Origin: Hondaea fermentalgiana
Lineage: Eukaryota; Sar; Bigyra; Thraustochytrida; Thraustochytriidae
Length of the DNA: 64,000 bases
NCBI GenBank assembly: GCA_014084085.1
Contig: NPFB01000053.1
Span: 157,876-221,875, forward strand
Reading direction: 5' to 3'
Translations under genes and position numbers: made by a program
Part shown: one piece after another, positions 20,251 through 30,923 of the stretch
Numbering within the stretch: position 1 is the stretch's first letter
Layout: each line of letters opens with the position of its first letter
Notes under the pieces: model-generated
The model's input: only the letters and a program-made list of their open reading frames with translations
The model's database searches: none
What the model was told of the DNA's origin: nothing

Positions 20251-21352
20251 GGCAGCCACGCTGCTTGCGCAACGGCGCAGGCGAAGCGATCGAGGCTCGA
20301 GGCCAATTGGCTGCGCGGTATCGATAAAGTAAATGTCGCTCGATCCAAGGGAGTTCTCGACCAAGAATGACGCGGAGAGGAAGAAAACTGGCCAGCCTCA
20401 GATTGGGTTGCGCGGCCGCGGCGTCAGATGTCCGTCCGGCTGTCAGTGACTCTAGTAACGCATCGATCGGTCACTGTCACGAAAATATTTTCTTCAACGG
20501 TACAGCATCATTTACGGTGGTACCAGCTACGAATAGCGTGCTGTGCCTCTGCTGAGATCACACGGACGCTCTTCTCAAACTTCCGTTATGACCGCGCTGC
20601 ATAATACAGCGACAGCGACGTGCGCATAATTTGAGACGCAGGCCAAAGAAAATTTTACTGGCATGGATGGATGATTGTGTGATTTGGAACAGGTGACAAT
20701 GCACGTGTGCCAAAATCGTCTCAAGGGGGCGGCTAGTCGCTCGCTCGCTCGCTCGCTCAGTATAATGCTCGCTCAGTATAGCGTGGCCTGGCCTGGCTTG
20801 GCCCGTATCTGGCTTTTTCGCGGAAAATCTAGAGCACCTCTCTCCTCCATGCTTGCACTCGAAGAATGGCGCAACGATGCCGGCCACCAAGCATCATGAT
20901 GCCCCGAGATAGATAAAAAAAGAAAAAAGAGGGGGGGGGGGGGGGGGGGGGGCGCCAGGGCCACGGCGACTGAGCAGGTAGCTTTGACGTACGTGTGTGC
21001 GGCGAGATTGACAGCCAGCCTGAACGCAAGCGCTGTTGATACTCTTCCGACGTCGCCCCAACGGAAAGTTGCCAAAATTCTCAAAAGTGTGTGTTCCAGA
21101 GTGTGTGCGAACGTATGCACTCTTGGACAACCCTTTTCTATCGCCGCGGGCCTCGGCTGTCGCTGCACGTAACAGGACCGCCGCCAAGCAGAGGAGTTCT
21201 ACATCTCTTGCGCCCTCTCTTTCCCCCATTTGCTTGGCTGCGGCGCCGACGTGGAGACTGCGCGGACGACTGTGTCTGAAGCATGCCGACCAAGTGTAAG
21301 TTTCTTTGATCGCGCTGGACGTCGCGCTCCAATGAGCTGATATCAGAAAATC
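20251..21352. other. divergent intergenic region with poly-G tract
   Basis: Between the divergent channel (-) and acidic hypothetical (+) genes, so it must hold both promoters. Contains a CGCT microsatellite (20740-20758), a purine tract running into 22 consecutive G, and a possible 51-nt 5' UTR intron (GTAAGT at 21296, CAG ending 21346). No coding sequence recognised. Confidence 0.6.
20931..20952 (+). repeat. 22-nt poly-G tract
   Basis: An uninterrupted run of 22 G follows a purine tract (AGATAAAAAAAGAAAAAAGA). Strong G-quadruplex or triplex potential; the assembled length of such a run is unreliable. Confidence 0.9.
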
Positions 21353-21967
21353 ATGTCAACCAAAACAATAGGGGAACTACCGCGCAAGGACTCTGTGGAC
21401 CACGCTATCGACGCGTGCAAAGGCACACCGCCCGCTTGGAAGCAAAGCGAGTCGAAACGCGAGGAAGACGCTCTCGCCGTGCGCGGAGGCATCCCTGCCT
21501 TTGAGATTCACACAGGAGCGCGCCAGAACATATACGAATGTATGTCCAAGTCTCAACTGTTCACCTTGCTCCTTGAAGATTTGCCCGTAGAACTCGAGGT
21601 CCTTCTTCGCGGCACAGAATACAGCAAATATTCGCGCGAGGCGGCGTTGCGTGCATTGGACAAAGGTGAGCTCGTGCACGTGGCTCTCTGCGTTCAGGAC
21701 CAGCTTTTCACATTTCAAGAGAATCTTCACGCAGGCATGCTGGACGGTGATGATGAGAAAGAAGCAAATGCGGCCGATGCCGACGACATCGAGAGCGATG
21801 AAGACGAAGGGGATGACTTTGTGGAGACAGGGATCAAGACTCATGTTCCTGAGATTTCAAGCCCGTCTGCGTGTCTTGCAACACGAATTCTTGATGCGGA
21901 ACGTGGCGTTAGGGTGGTGACGTGTGAAGACGCGCATCGCGTAGCAGCCCGATTCTTCCCCAAGTAA
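21353..21967 (+). CDS. hypothetical acidic protein, 204 residues
   Basis: I do not recognise this protein. ATG 21353, stop TAA 21965-21967. The N-terminal 65 residues are charged. A helical middle section (about 65-125; SKSQLFTLLLEDLPVELEVLL) is the most ordered part. An acidic stretch rich in Asp/Glu (about 127-160) follows, then a short basic end. No signal peptide or TM. Frame composition and good acidic/helical patterning argue for a real gene. A GTAAGT at 21296 and CAG at 21344-21346 could bound a small 5' UTR intron just before the start. It converges with the ABC1-family gene (125 bp between ends). Confidence 0.6.
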   Translation: MSTKTIGELPRKDSVDHAIDACKGTPPAWKQSESKREEDALAVRGGIPAFEIHTGARQNIYECMSKSQLFTLLLEDLPVELEVLLRGTEYSKYSREAALRALDKGELVHVALCVQDQLFTFQENLHAGMLDGDDEKEANAADADDIESDEDEGDDFVETGIKTHVPEISSPSACLATRILDAERGVRVVTCEDAHRVAARFFPK

Positions 21968-22092
21968 TTATCTTTCTGTAGTTTGCTTTTTTGCTTTTGC
22001 ATTTACTTTTCTCTTATCCGCGTGTCTGGCCATATCGAATCCGTCTGTCGAGCAAAATCAATACGGCCATCATCTTCCTTTTTTCTCATTTT

Positions 22093-25000
22093 CTAGAAGT
22101 CACCCTCGGGGGATAAGCCAAGGTATTGGTAAATCGCATTAAAACATGCCTGCGTAGGCGTCGCGTCCATGCTCAGTTCGTTCACAAGCACGCAAACGGT
22201 AAGAGAATGGTCGGGAAAGGTGAGCATGGCGTTGCCACCAAAGGCGATCTGACCAATTGCGGTCGTCTGCGAATGGCCATCCTTGCCACTGAACTTGAAC
22301 TGACGGAGGCCCACATGCCCAGCAGCAAAAGGATCGCTCTTGCTGCTTGACATTGCCAAAGTGCGAATGCGGTCGACAGCCTTGCCCTCCAAAGAGCCCA
22401 TGCTATCCAACTTTTCGCTGACAGCCAGGCTGTGCAGCGTCTGTGCGAGTGCTTCTGCAGTACAAAGCGCATTCATGGCAGGAAGGCAAGCCGCTGCGAG
22501 CCTCGGAAGATTGGCAATGCGCGGGTCGGCCCAAAACTCCTTGCCCTTGAGCGTCGGAACCGTCTCTGAGACCATGGACAACGGGTTGGCGTCTCCAGCC
22601 TGGAGGGTTTCTGCGGCACCCATGGAACCCACGTCACGAATGCCGTGCTGCTCAAGCAGACGTTCCACGGGAAAAGACGACTGAGCAAGCGCGCCCGTTT
22701 CCAGGAGACTCTCGGCCTCCTTAACTGACTCGAGACCCACGCGCAGACCATCACCGCCCAGGCGGCGCGCTTCCTTTGCGAGAACACATTCTTCGCCGGC
22801 GTCGCTATCGTCTTCCTGCAGCAGAGCCATGACGGCCCATCCCCACGAAAAGGCTAGATGCGAAAGCTCGTAAGGAAGCTCGGCTCCAAGACTCGGTGCA
22901 TCTGCATCTGCGCCGACATTTGAGCGAACGAACTGCAGTTGCGACGCCCAATCTCCGACATTTTTGGTCTCAAAGTCTCCAGGAACGGCCGTGGGGTCAA
23001 AGGATACTTGCGAGAGATCTCCTGAGAGCAATGCCGTTTCCTCTTCAGACACCGTCGCACCACGCCGAGCAAAAACATTGTGAGCGCACATTTGGGCCAA
23101 CGACTGCGCGAGTGCCTTGCTGGGAAAGAGCGTCGACATTGACACCGGGCGGCAATCCACGTGTGAGAGCTGCCCTGCGGCAACCAAAACACGTTCCTCT
23201 GTGCCAGGTCCAAGGACAGCCACCTGAATACCCGTGACGTGGTCCTTGCAGCCGCGGATTGCGTCTTGAATAAGAGTGGCGAGGTGACCCTTACCCACCA
23301 TGTGCTTGAGTCCCGTCGCCAAGAGTGGTCGCTCCGGGGCAGGATACCGCTCGAGGAGAGCGCGACGAGCCCAAGATGCGAGCGTTCGAACAAAGGGTTG
23401 CCGCACTTCAAGCGATGAGCAAAGTGCCCGAAGAAGATTGAGCGAGCGCACCATGAGAACAAGCTCGGGTGGAAAGGATTCAATGGGAATCTCAAAATTT
23501 TGCTCCTCCCACTTTCGCTTGCCAATCTCAATCCGCTCCACCATTTCTCGTCGCGACTCCTCGGGCGGCGCAGTATCGCGTAGCAAATGCTGCACATCGC
23601 CAAAGTCGTTGAGCAGGTTTTCACGCGTAAGTCTGATACCCAGACGGTCACTACCCTCAAAGATGCCCCCCGCGTCAAGCTGTGAGGCGGCGAGCACGAG
23701 CCGCGCGAGGCCGAGGCGAACATTGTCTGGAATATGCAAAGCAAGTCCAAAGTCGAGGATGACGGGAACGGCCCTTTTGGTGTCTTGCGAAGGCGCGCAT
23801 GCTGGTAGTCTCATAATCTCTCCATTGGCGACATCTTCCCGTTTGGCCACCAGTATATTTCCTGGATGAGGATCAGCGTTTGCAAGGCCACCAATAAAGA
23901 TCTGGTGTGCAAAGGCGTTGCAGAGGTCGTCTGCAAGCGCCGTGCGCGCGCTCAGACCAATCACGCCGACTTCTGCGAGACGTTCAAAGTCCGTCACTTT
24001 GCTACCACGCACAAAGCGCATCGTGATGACTCGACGTGTGCATAGTTCGTCGATTGCTGTCGGCACGGAGGCGTACACATCATCGCAGGACGCCAGGTTG
24101 GCGCCGACGCAGCGCATATTTTCGGTTTCGTTAAGAAAGTCGAGCTCGTTGAGCACATTTTTCCGCCAGTGGTCCACGACCTCGCGCACAAGGCCTGAAA
24201 ACTTGGAGTCGACGACGCTAATCCAGGTTGCAATGAGCCCCATGTTTTGCACATCTTGCCGCAAGAGGCGATCTACGCCTGGGTGCTGCACCTTAATCAC
24301 AACATGGGCGCCATTTGAGCGAAGTCGACCCGTGTGCACTTGGCCAATACTCGCTGCGGCAATGGGGGTCTCTTGAAAGTCTTCAAAGACATCCTCAATG
24401 CGCTGCCCAAGCTCGCGCTCGAGGTGGGGTTTCAGCTTTGCAAAAGGCGTGGGCGGGACCGCGTCTTGTAGACGGGAAAGGACATTGACAATACCTTCAG
24501 GCATGGCGTCCGCACGTGCGCCCATGTGCTGCGCAAGCTTGACCCAGAGACCACCGAGACTGAGAGCGCCCGCATAGACTTGTTCGGCAACCGCTCGATG
24601 TTTGACACGCCACGTCGCGTCCGCGTGTACAGGTGGCATGTCGCGCGTCTTGAGCTCGGTAATTTTCAGGTCCACAATGAGCCTTGCAGCCAATGAAAGC
24701 ACAGTGAAGCGACGTCGCGCGAGTGTGAAGACAGGAGACGTGCACGCGAAACGTGCCGCAAATCCTGATGCGAGCACAAGCGCGGCCCCTGGCCAGCGAC
24801 GGAAAGGGAAGCTCATGGTCGACCACACCCATGGAGGAAGAGACCCAGAGTTAAAACCTTGGGACCAGTTGCTCAAGGTCTGCCAAGCCGGGAGCGACGA
24901 GACCCATGAGAATGCAGAAGCCAGCGTAGACTGCAAAAATCGTGTGCTCGTCCAAGGTACAGACGATGTAGGCGAAGGGCCAGCTGGATCAAATCTATTT

Positions 25001-26220
25001 CCTTCTTCCATGGTCGCAAGCGCGTTAAGCGCAATGCCAGCGCCGACAAGAAGAGGGACGAGACGCCATCCAATTTTGCGAAGAATGAATGTGCTGTGGG
25101 ACTCTACACCCGCTGCGACAAGCTGCGCTGCGAGTTCAGCCTCGAGCTTGGGAGAAAGACTAGAGTTCGTGTCGAGACGGTGGTCAGCAATAGTTGTTGC
25201 CTCGGGTCCACCGAGGCCGGGGGTTGCTGCTTTTGCATTTCGAGGCTCGCGGAAGGAGCCCCCAAGTGAGGAAGTATCGAGACGGCGCGGTGTAGGGGGC
25301 AGGGAGTCGCCGGCGATTGAAGCGGTTGTAGCAGCTTGCGTCCTCGCCCGAGCCCGCGCGGTGATGGCTGCCTTAATGTTACGCAGCCAGATGGCCCTGG
25401 CTTTGTCAGAGGGCGCGCAGAGCACGAGAATATCTTCCCCAGAGCGACGATCAATGAGAGCAAAGGCGGCTTGGCCGAGTTTGTCGCGACGCGACGTCAC
25501 GCGAGCCTCGACGCTGCACGAGGAGTGCAATTCCACAACACTACGAGGTGGGTCGCCTTGTCGCGGGGCATAGGATAGCGTCGGTCGGTTAAACGGATCC
25601 CATTCTAGCGTAAAGTAGCGCTGGTTCCAGTTTTTCAGCCATTCGCTCTTCTTTTCCAGATTTCCACGATAGTTGCCGCGCAAAGGTTCATTTTCCCAAG
25701 AAATCGAGGCCATCGCAGCCTCGTTTCGACGAGCCTGCGCTTCGCGTTCGAGGCGTTTACCAACGTCTGCAAGGCCCATGAGTTTCATTTTGGCGCGGAG
25801 GGCTCCTTCGATCTTGATTTGTCCCAGCTGCATGAGCTTGGCGAACTCGAGGCGACGTGACATGACCCCCCGGAACTGTTCCTCTGCCTCAAAGATGACC
25901 CGGATATCGGCCTTGGTCCCATCGTCGGAGCATTCCTCGTTGGCCTTTGCGCTCGGTCGCATAGCCCCGCCAGGACCTGGGCTGCCCGCTTTGAGGTCGA
26001 CGAGAAGCTTCGAAGGCGTATCTTTGACGAGAGCAAGCACAACGACGCCGCACATGATGTCCTTTGCGACGTCTGGGCGGTCGTCCACGAGTTTCTCGAG
26101 GGCGCGCGCGGCCCTTTGCAGCGCCTCTGCGCTGCTCAGCGTCTCCTCCGCGACAGCACTGTGGATCTTGTCCATCTCCTCGGGGTCTCCGCCCAAAAGA
26201 TCTTGGGCGAAAAGGTCCAT
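22093..26220 (-). CDS. SCP2 - PH - ABC1 (UbiB/ADCK) atypical kinase - beta-lactamase-like fusion
   Basis: 1375 codons from ATG 26218-26220, one exon. Order: residues about 50-152 resemble an SCP2 sterol-carrier domain (ends QLGQIKIEGALRAKMKL); 185-290 a PH domain (GNLEKKSEWLKNWNQRYFTL); a hydrophobic helix near 375-395; ABC1 kinase 535-900 with KLAQHMGARADAMP (KxGQ-like motif, here KLAQ), AAASIGQVHTG, VVIKVQHPGV, ADPHPGN and LDFGLAL; then 950-1375 a serine beta-lactamase/transpeptidase-like region ending GQIAFGGNAMLTF and VLVNEL. ABC1 proteins act in isoprenoid-quinone and lipid homeostasis, typically in mitochondria or plastids. ABC1 plus beta-lactamase is known in plants; the SxxK position reads FPSK here, so the hydrolase part is probably inactive. 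Confidence 0.85.
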   Translation of the reverse strand: MDLFAQDLLGGDPEEMDKIHSAVAEETLSSAEALQRAARALEKLVDDRPDVAKDIMCGVVVLALVKDTPSKLLVDLKAGSPGPGGAMRPSAKANEECSDDGTKADIRVIFEAEEQFRGVMSRRLEFAKLMQLGQIKIEGALRAKMKLMGLADVGKRLEREAQARRNEAAMASISWENEPLRGNYRGNLEKKSEWLKNWNQRYFTLEWDPFNRPTLSYAPRQGDPPRSVVELHSSCSVEARVTSRRDKLGQAAFALIDRRSGEDILVLCAPSDKARAIWLRNIKAAITARARARTQAATTASIAGDSLPPTPRRLDTSSLGGSFREPRNAKAATPGLGGPEATTIADHRLDTNSSLSPKLEAELAAQLVAAGVESHSTFILRKIGWRLVPLLVGAGIALNALATMEEGNRFDPAGPSPTSSVPWTSTRFLQSTLASAFSWVSSLPAWQTLSNWSQGFNSGSLPPWVWSTMSFPFRRWPGAALVLASGFAARFACTSPVFTLARRRFTVLSLAARLIVDLKITELKTRDMPPVHADATWRVKHRAVAEQVYAGALSLGGLWVKLAQHMGARADAMPEGIVNVLSRLQDAVPPTPFAKLKPHLERELGQRIEDVFEDFQETPIAAASIGQVHTGRLRSNGAHVVIKVQHPGVDRLLRQDVQNMGLIATWISVVDSKFSGLVREVVDHWRKNVLNELDFLNETENMRCVGANLASCDDVYASVPTAIDELCTRRVITMRFVRGSKVTDFERLAEVGVIGLSARTALADDLCNAFAHQIFIGGLANADPHPGNILVAKREDVANGEIMRLPACAPSQDTKRAVPVILDFGLALHIPDNVRLGLARLVLAASQLDAGGIFEGSDRLGIRLTRENLLNDFGDVQHLLRDTAPPEESRREMVERIEIGKRKWEEQNFEIPIESFPPELVLMVRSLNLLRALCSSLEVRQPFVRTLASWARRALLERYPAPERPLLATGLKHMVGKGHLATLIQDAIRGCKDHVTGIQVAVLGPGTEERVLVAAGQLSHVDCRPVSMSTLFPSKALAQSLAQMCAHNVFARRGATVSEEETALLSGDLSQVSFDPTAVPGDFETKNVGDWASQLQFVRSNVGADADAPSLGAELPYELSHLAFSWGWAVMALLQEDDSDAGEECVLAKEARRLGGDGLRVGLESVKEAESLLETGALAQSSFPVERLLEQHGIRDVGSMGAAETLQAGDANPLSMVSETVPTLKGKEFWADPRIANLPRLAAACLPAMNALCTAEALAQTLHSLAVSEKLDSMGSLEGKAVDRIRTLAMSSSKSDPFAAGHVGLRQFKFSGKDGHSQTTAIGQIAFGGNAMLTFPDHSLTVCVLVNELSMDATPTQACFNAIYQYLGLSPEGDF

Positions 26221-26788
26221 CGTGCCGAGTACGTGGAAGTGCGCTCGTGCTCAGTGCGCTGCGCTCCTCGGGTCTTTGCCGCGCGCCCACGGCGCCACGC
26301 TGGCCCGTTACCTCCTCCGCACGCGGCTCCGCTATTTTGTTTTGCAGTGCATCGCATCATCCAAGCATCATCCGCATCATCATCAACCAACAACAAGCAA
26401 GAACAGCGAAGGTGACTGACTGATGTGGGAGGTGCGCATGTATGCGTCTGCTTGTCGTGTCATCTCACTGCACGTAGGCTGGCGACCACATCAAGTCACT
26501 CACTAGCAGAGGGTATGGACGGACAAAAGAGGATCTCTGAAGAGTGAGGTGAGATGCTGTCCCAAGCATGCATGTCCAGGGAATAGTATACATGGCAAGG
26601 GGGGGCGAACGTCGCTTTTCGGCAAACCCTCTTTCTCGCGAGACAAATCTGCGCGAGAGGCTCCTCTCTCGCATGCATTGACAGCGTTTCCGCCTCGGAT
26701 AAAAACGAGCCTTGTCACAGAAACAGGAGATTTGTTTTTTGGCAGGTTTACATAGTATTAGTAAGCAACAAGGATCTCGAGGACTTCT
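26221..26788. other. intergenic, 568 bp
   Basis: 5' region of the ABC1-family gene and 3' flank of the F-box gene. Contains a CAT-rich stretch (26354-26385). No coding sequence or RNA recognised. Confidence 0.6.
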
Positions 26789-27585
26789 TCAAGTAGACGG
26801 AAACTCGCGCGCGAAAATGGCAGCCTCGTCAACGCCATAAATTGTCGAATAGAATACGACGTATTCATTCTCGAGCCTAAAGCCCCAATCATCTTCGCGA
26901 CGTGACACACAGAGTGGTGGATAGCGGTCCACCTGAACGCTAACCGGGTTAAAGTTGCGCATGACCCAGCGCGAATCCGGCTGAAGTCCGCCAGGCATGG
27001 AGCTTCGCACGCCGCCGTTGGGCAGAAATTTGAACTGAGCCCGAAAGGACGATTGCCGCTTCATGAAAAATGTCCACTCGGCAGCGATGAGCTCGTCCTT
27101 GGTGATGTTTGCACGTTTGGCGTCGAGCAAGGCGTACGCGTAGCTAGCCTTCCACTTGTTCTCAAACTCGACGCTGCAGCCCATGACCTCGACTGGCGTC
27201 GAACGCACGAACTCGCGCAGAAACTCTGACTTTTCAATGAAGCTTCGCGAGTCCACTCCGCGCAGCGTGAGCAGCTCGCGCAGCTCCTTGACGCTCAGGC
27301 GGGAGACGGCGGCCGGCGAGAGCTTGATTTTGTGAAAGGGCGTTTCGCGCGCGCCCTTGTAGGAGAACGGCATGTTCGCTTTCCCGCGCCATTTCTCAAT
27401 GCACGCTGCGCGCCAAGCGGCGGCGCCGACTTCCGCGTCCTGGAGGACCTTGTGCCAGTCGCGACGGACCGCCTCGCAGGCGCACAGGTCCTCCGCGGAG
27501 AGCAGCGGGAAGATCCTCTCGGCCAGCACGCCGGCGGGCAGCCTGTCCACCATGGATGGCGGCTGTCTCGCGGCCGCCTGCCCGC
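26789..27585 (-). CDS. F-box protein with SAP-like motif (5' end in assembly gap)
   Basis: Coding from the gap edge at 27585 to stop at 26789; the first ATG after the gap is 27551-27553 (MVDRLPAGV), giving 254 codons, and it may be the true start. Residues 1-50 match an F-box (LPAGVLAERIFPLLSAEDLCACEAVRRDWHKVL): it would bind SKP1 in an SCF ubiquitin ligase. A SAP-like helix-turn-helix (LSVKELRELLTLRGVDSRS) follows near 95-125, then a C-terminal half of beta-rich character (WTFFMKRQSSFRAQFKF, YPPLCVSRREDDWGF) that could bind the substrate. Sequence beyond the gap (27686-27817) is Ala/Gln-rich and open in this frame only if the gap is taken as 100 nt, so it is not included. Confidence 0.7.
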
Positions 27586-27685
27586 NNNNNNNNNNNNNNN
27601 NNNNNNNNNNNNNNNNNNNNNNNNNNNNNNNNNNNNNNNNNNNNNNNNNNNNNNNNNNNNNNNNNNNNNNNNNNNNNNNNNNNNN
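27586..27685. other. assembly gap, 100 N
   Basis: Exactly 100 N: a scaffold gap of unknown true size. Flanks are GC-rich, with CTGCAGCAGCAG-like repeats at 27715-27785. Confidence 1.
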
Positions 27686-28046
27686 GGGGGGCGGGTCTCC
27701 AGCGACCAAGGAACTGCCAGCTGCAGCTGCGGCAGCGGGCTGCACTGCAGCAGCAGCTGCACTGGTGGCTGCACTGCAGCTGGCTGCGGCCGGTTGGTGG
27801 CCGCGACGCAGATGCACGCACGCCCGAGACTACTTTTTTCTTTGTCTTTTGATCAGGAGCTTCACGCCCCCTCGCATTGGACGTTGAGCTTGGTCTTTTC
27901 GAAGTGGGGGTGTGAAGCGTGGGCCTCGCTTCGTACGTTTATTTTGGACGAAGCGGGAGACGAAGGGTTCTGGGATTCCTTCGTTCATGCATTCATTCAT
28001 TCGATCAATCATTCAAAGGTTATAAAGGGGAGATGGAGGTTCTAAC

Positions 28047-29354
28047 TTAGATGCGCTCGAGGAGATCAAGACCGAGGATGGTCATGGACGTCTTGAGGGC
28101 GACGCGCACGGAGCGAATGAGAATGAGCCAGTTGACACCGTGCTCGTCGGCGAGCTTCTTCTCAGACTTGATGATCAGCTGGTGGGTGTTGTAGAACTTG
28201 CTGGCGGCGCGGCAGACCTCGTAGACGTACTTGCACAGGTGGTGGGGCTGCAGCTTGCTGACGGACTCATCGAAGCGGTCGCCAAAGCGGAGAATAGCGA
28301 GCGCGAGGTCCCACTCTTGCGAGCGCATGCGCTCGACACAGAAAGTGGCCTTGCCCTCCTCGATGATGGCATCGACGTCCTTGCCAATGACATCCTTGAC
28401 GGTGCGCTCGATGCTGCACATGCGCGCGTACGTGTACATGAGATAGACGGCGGTGTCACCGTCGCTCTGGAGCATGAGGTCATAATTGAACACATAGTCC
28501 TTGATGCGGGCATTCTTGAGATCAAAGTACTTGACAGCAGAGTAGCCGAGCTTGTTGGCGGCGTCCGGGGCCTCTTCTTTGGTGAGAAGGCACGTCTTAG
28601 CCTCGATGCGCTCCTCAAGGTCCTTGGCCATGCGGTCACGCGCCTCGTCGAGAAGGTCAACAAGACGCACGGTGCCGCCCTCGCGCGTGCGGAAGCGCTG
28701 CCTGTCGGCGCCCTGCACGACGCCAAAGGCAACGTGATCGCATTGCACGCTGTCGTCAATGTAGCCAGCGCGAAGCGCGGCCTCAAAAACGGCAAAAAAG
28801 TGACGCTGCTGACCAGCGTCAGTCACATACACGAGCCAGTCGCATCCGAGCTCCTGCGCGCGGTATTTGATGGCGGCCATGTCGGTTGTGTCGTAGCCAT
28901 AGCCACCATCACGCTTGACCACAAAGATTGGCACACTGTTGGCCTCGGTGCGAATCACCCTGGCGCCATCATCGTTCTCGAGTAAGCCCAGCTTGTCAAG
29001 CTCCTCGACAATACCGGGGATGCGCGAGTTGTAGAACGACTCGCCGGTCACGCCGTCCGGGAACGAAACGTTCAGACGATCGTAAATCTGGTTCAGCATG
29101 GACTCGCTGATCGACAGATACAGTTTCCAGCCTGCCACGGCTTGCGGGTCGCCGGCCTGCAGCTTGACCACCTCGAGCCGGGATTCTTCCTTGAACTCTT
29201 CTGACTCATCAAAGGCCTTTTTGGCGGCCTTGTAGAATGCCTGTGCTCATTGCATCGTCCACGCGCTGTCAGTTTCGTGTGTCTTTCCAAGAAAACTTTC
29301 CATCGCGACCTCTACTTTTCCTTTCTCTTCTCTTTTCCCCTGCCTCCATTTCTT

Positions 29355-29391
<37 letters not shown>

Positions 29392-30923
29392 CACATTGTT
29401 TCTGCCATTTGATGAAGAGCAAAAAGCAAAAGCAAAAGAATAGGTTGTCAGCAACCGAAAGACCACCCCGTCCACCATCATAAAAAGGTCGGGGCGGTGA
29501 GTTATGGTGCGATACTTGCTCTTGCACCCGGAAGCCACGCAGCCGCAACGCTCGCAAAAGGAGCTCTATCGCAGCTGAAAACAAGAGAACCCAGAACAAG
29601 CCTGAGCTCTCTTGCGCGACCCAAATGCTTTTCTTTCCCCCATCTCTCTCTCTCTCTTTTACACCTCTCTTTCTCCCCGTGGCCTCTCAAAAAAGCCTTT
29701 TGCCAGGTCTTCACAAACCTCTTTCTCCTCATACTTACATTCAAATCTGAGATGGACGGCGTCTCCTCAAGATAGTTCGGGTTGTTGTGACGCATGTACG
29801 TGAGCAGCATGCCGAACTGCGTACCCCAGTCGCCAACGTGGTTGATGCGCTTGACCTCGTGACCCTGAAAGGTCAGCATCCGGCAAAGCACCTCACCAAT
29901 GACAGTGGAGCGCAAGTGGCCAACGTGCATCTCCTTGGCCACGTTAGGAGACGAAAAGTCGAGCGCAACCTTTTTCAAGGAGAGCGCACGAGGTGGAGAG
30001 AGCTCTCCCTGCTCGACAATTTTGCGCAGACGCTCCGCAACGAGCTTTTCATTCAGGAACAAGTTGATGAAACCCTTGCCTGAAACTTCGGCACGCTCGA
30101 TAATGTCCGGATACACGCGGGGCTCATCCCGAAGATGCTGCGCGAGGGCCTCGGCAGCATCCTTGGGCTCTTTCCAGTCGGCACGACGCGCGCGCTTGAA
30201 GAGGGCCATGGCGCTGTTAAGCTGAAAGTCAGGCTTCGGGCCATCATTCTTGGAAAATCCCTCTTGCACGTTGGAGTCCATGCCAGGGAGCTCCTTGGCG
30301 ACAGCCAAATCGCACGCCTCCTTGACCACCTTCCAGAGATCGCTCTGCGGGTCCTGGGCGTTATCAAGGTAAGAAAAGAGCGCAATCTTGAACTCGTCTT
30401 CGGACGATTTCAAGCACGAATCAAATTCCGGGTGCTTCATTGTGAGCTTTTCGAGCCACGAGGACGCAAGCGGGCCCAGTGACAAACCGCGCTCCTTGGC
30501 AAACCGCAGAGAGCAGCCAATGCAGACGTCCGCAAGGCTCAGGGTCTCAGAGGCGAGGTAAGGGCCCGTCAGCTTGGCGAGGCGGTCCTCAAGGCTGGTG
30601 TCGAGTGCGTCTGCGGAAGCAGCAGAGGCGCCCAGCACGATCTCGTCAAATTCTGCAAGCTCGTTCATGGTGATGCTCGTGTTGTCGATCTTGGGCATGC
30701 CGGCGGCCAAAAGATACCTGCAGATGGCATGCTCGCCGAGGAGCGGAGCCTTGCCCTTCGCCAGCGCAAGCACGGGAAGTCTACCGGGGCTTGGCACGAC
30801 CGTCTTTGCCGCGTTGACAATCTCGATCGTCGCGCCCGACAGCGCCGCGGCCACCTTGCACTTGTACGCGGCCAGACGCGCGGCCGCGCCGGGGCCCGAA
30901 ATCAGTTTCATCGGTGTCGCCAT
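28047..30923 (-). CDS. RARS: cytosolic arginyl-tRNA synthetase with N-terminal GST-like domain
   Basis: Two exons: 30923-29739 and 29240-28047, 792 codons in total. The enzyme charges tRNA-Arg with arginine using ATP. Residues about 45-170 resemble the GST-C fold of synthetase-appended domains (GEHAICRYLLAAG, SLEDRLAKL, PYLASETLSLADV). A typical ArgRS follows: Arg-tRNA N-terminal additional domain (about 180-300), HVGH (333-336, HIGH-class signature) in NVAKEMHVGHLRS, INHVGDWGTQFGML, SDGGYGYDT-like KRDGGYGYDTTDMAAI, and an anticodon-binding helical C-terminus ending LGLDLLERI. No KMSKS, as in most ArgRSs. Splicing (phase 0) joins ISDLN to AFYKAAKKAF, exactly the family's continuity. Human RARS1 is 660 residues, so about 130 are extra at the N-terminus. 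Confidence 0.93.
29241..29738 (-). other. 498-nt intron of the arginyl-tRNA synthetase gene
   Basis: Donor GTAAGT at 29738-29733, acceptor CACAG ending at 29241, branch-like ACTGACAG about 25 nt upstream of the acceptor. Holds a 40-nt (CT)n tract (29349-29390; (GA)n on the gene strand). In-frame reading across it meets stops. Confidence 0.85.
29349..29390. repeat. (CT)n tract inside intron
   Basis: TCTTTCTTTC followed by about 15 CT units; purine-rich on the transcribed intron. Confidence 0.95.

Noticed and set aside
24602..25573. 323-codon + strand open frame
   Set aside because: Antisense shadow of the ABC1-family gene; Ser/Arg/Ala-rich with no motif.
27686..27817. Ala/Gln-rich N-terminus of the F-box protein beyond the gap
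   Set aside because: Frame continuity depends on the arbitrary 100-N gap; the sequence is a CTGCAG-type repeat. Left out.
28140..28985. 281-codon + strand open frame
   Set aside because: Antisense to the ArgRS second exon, whose protein is unambiguous.
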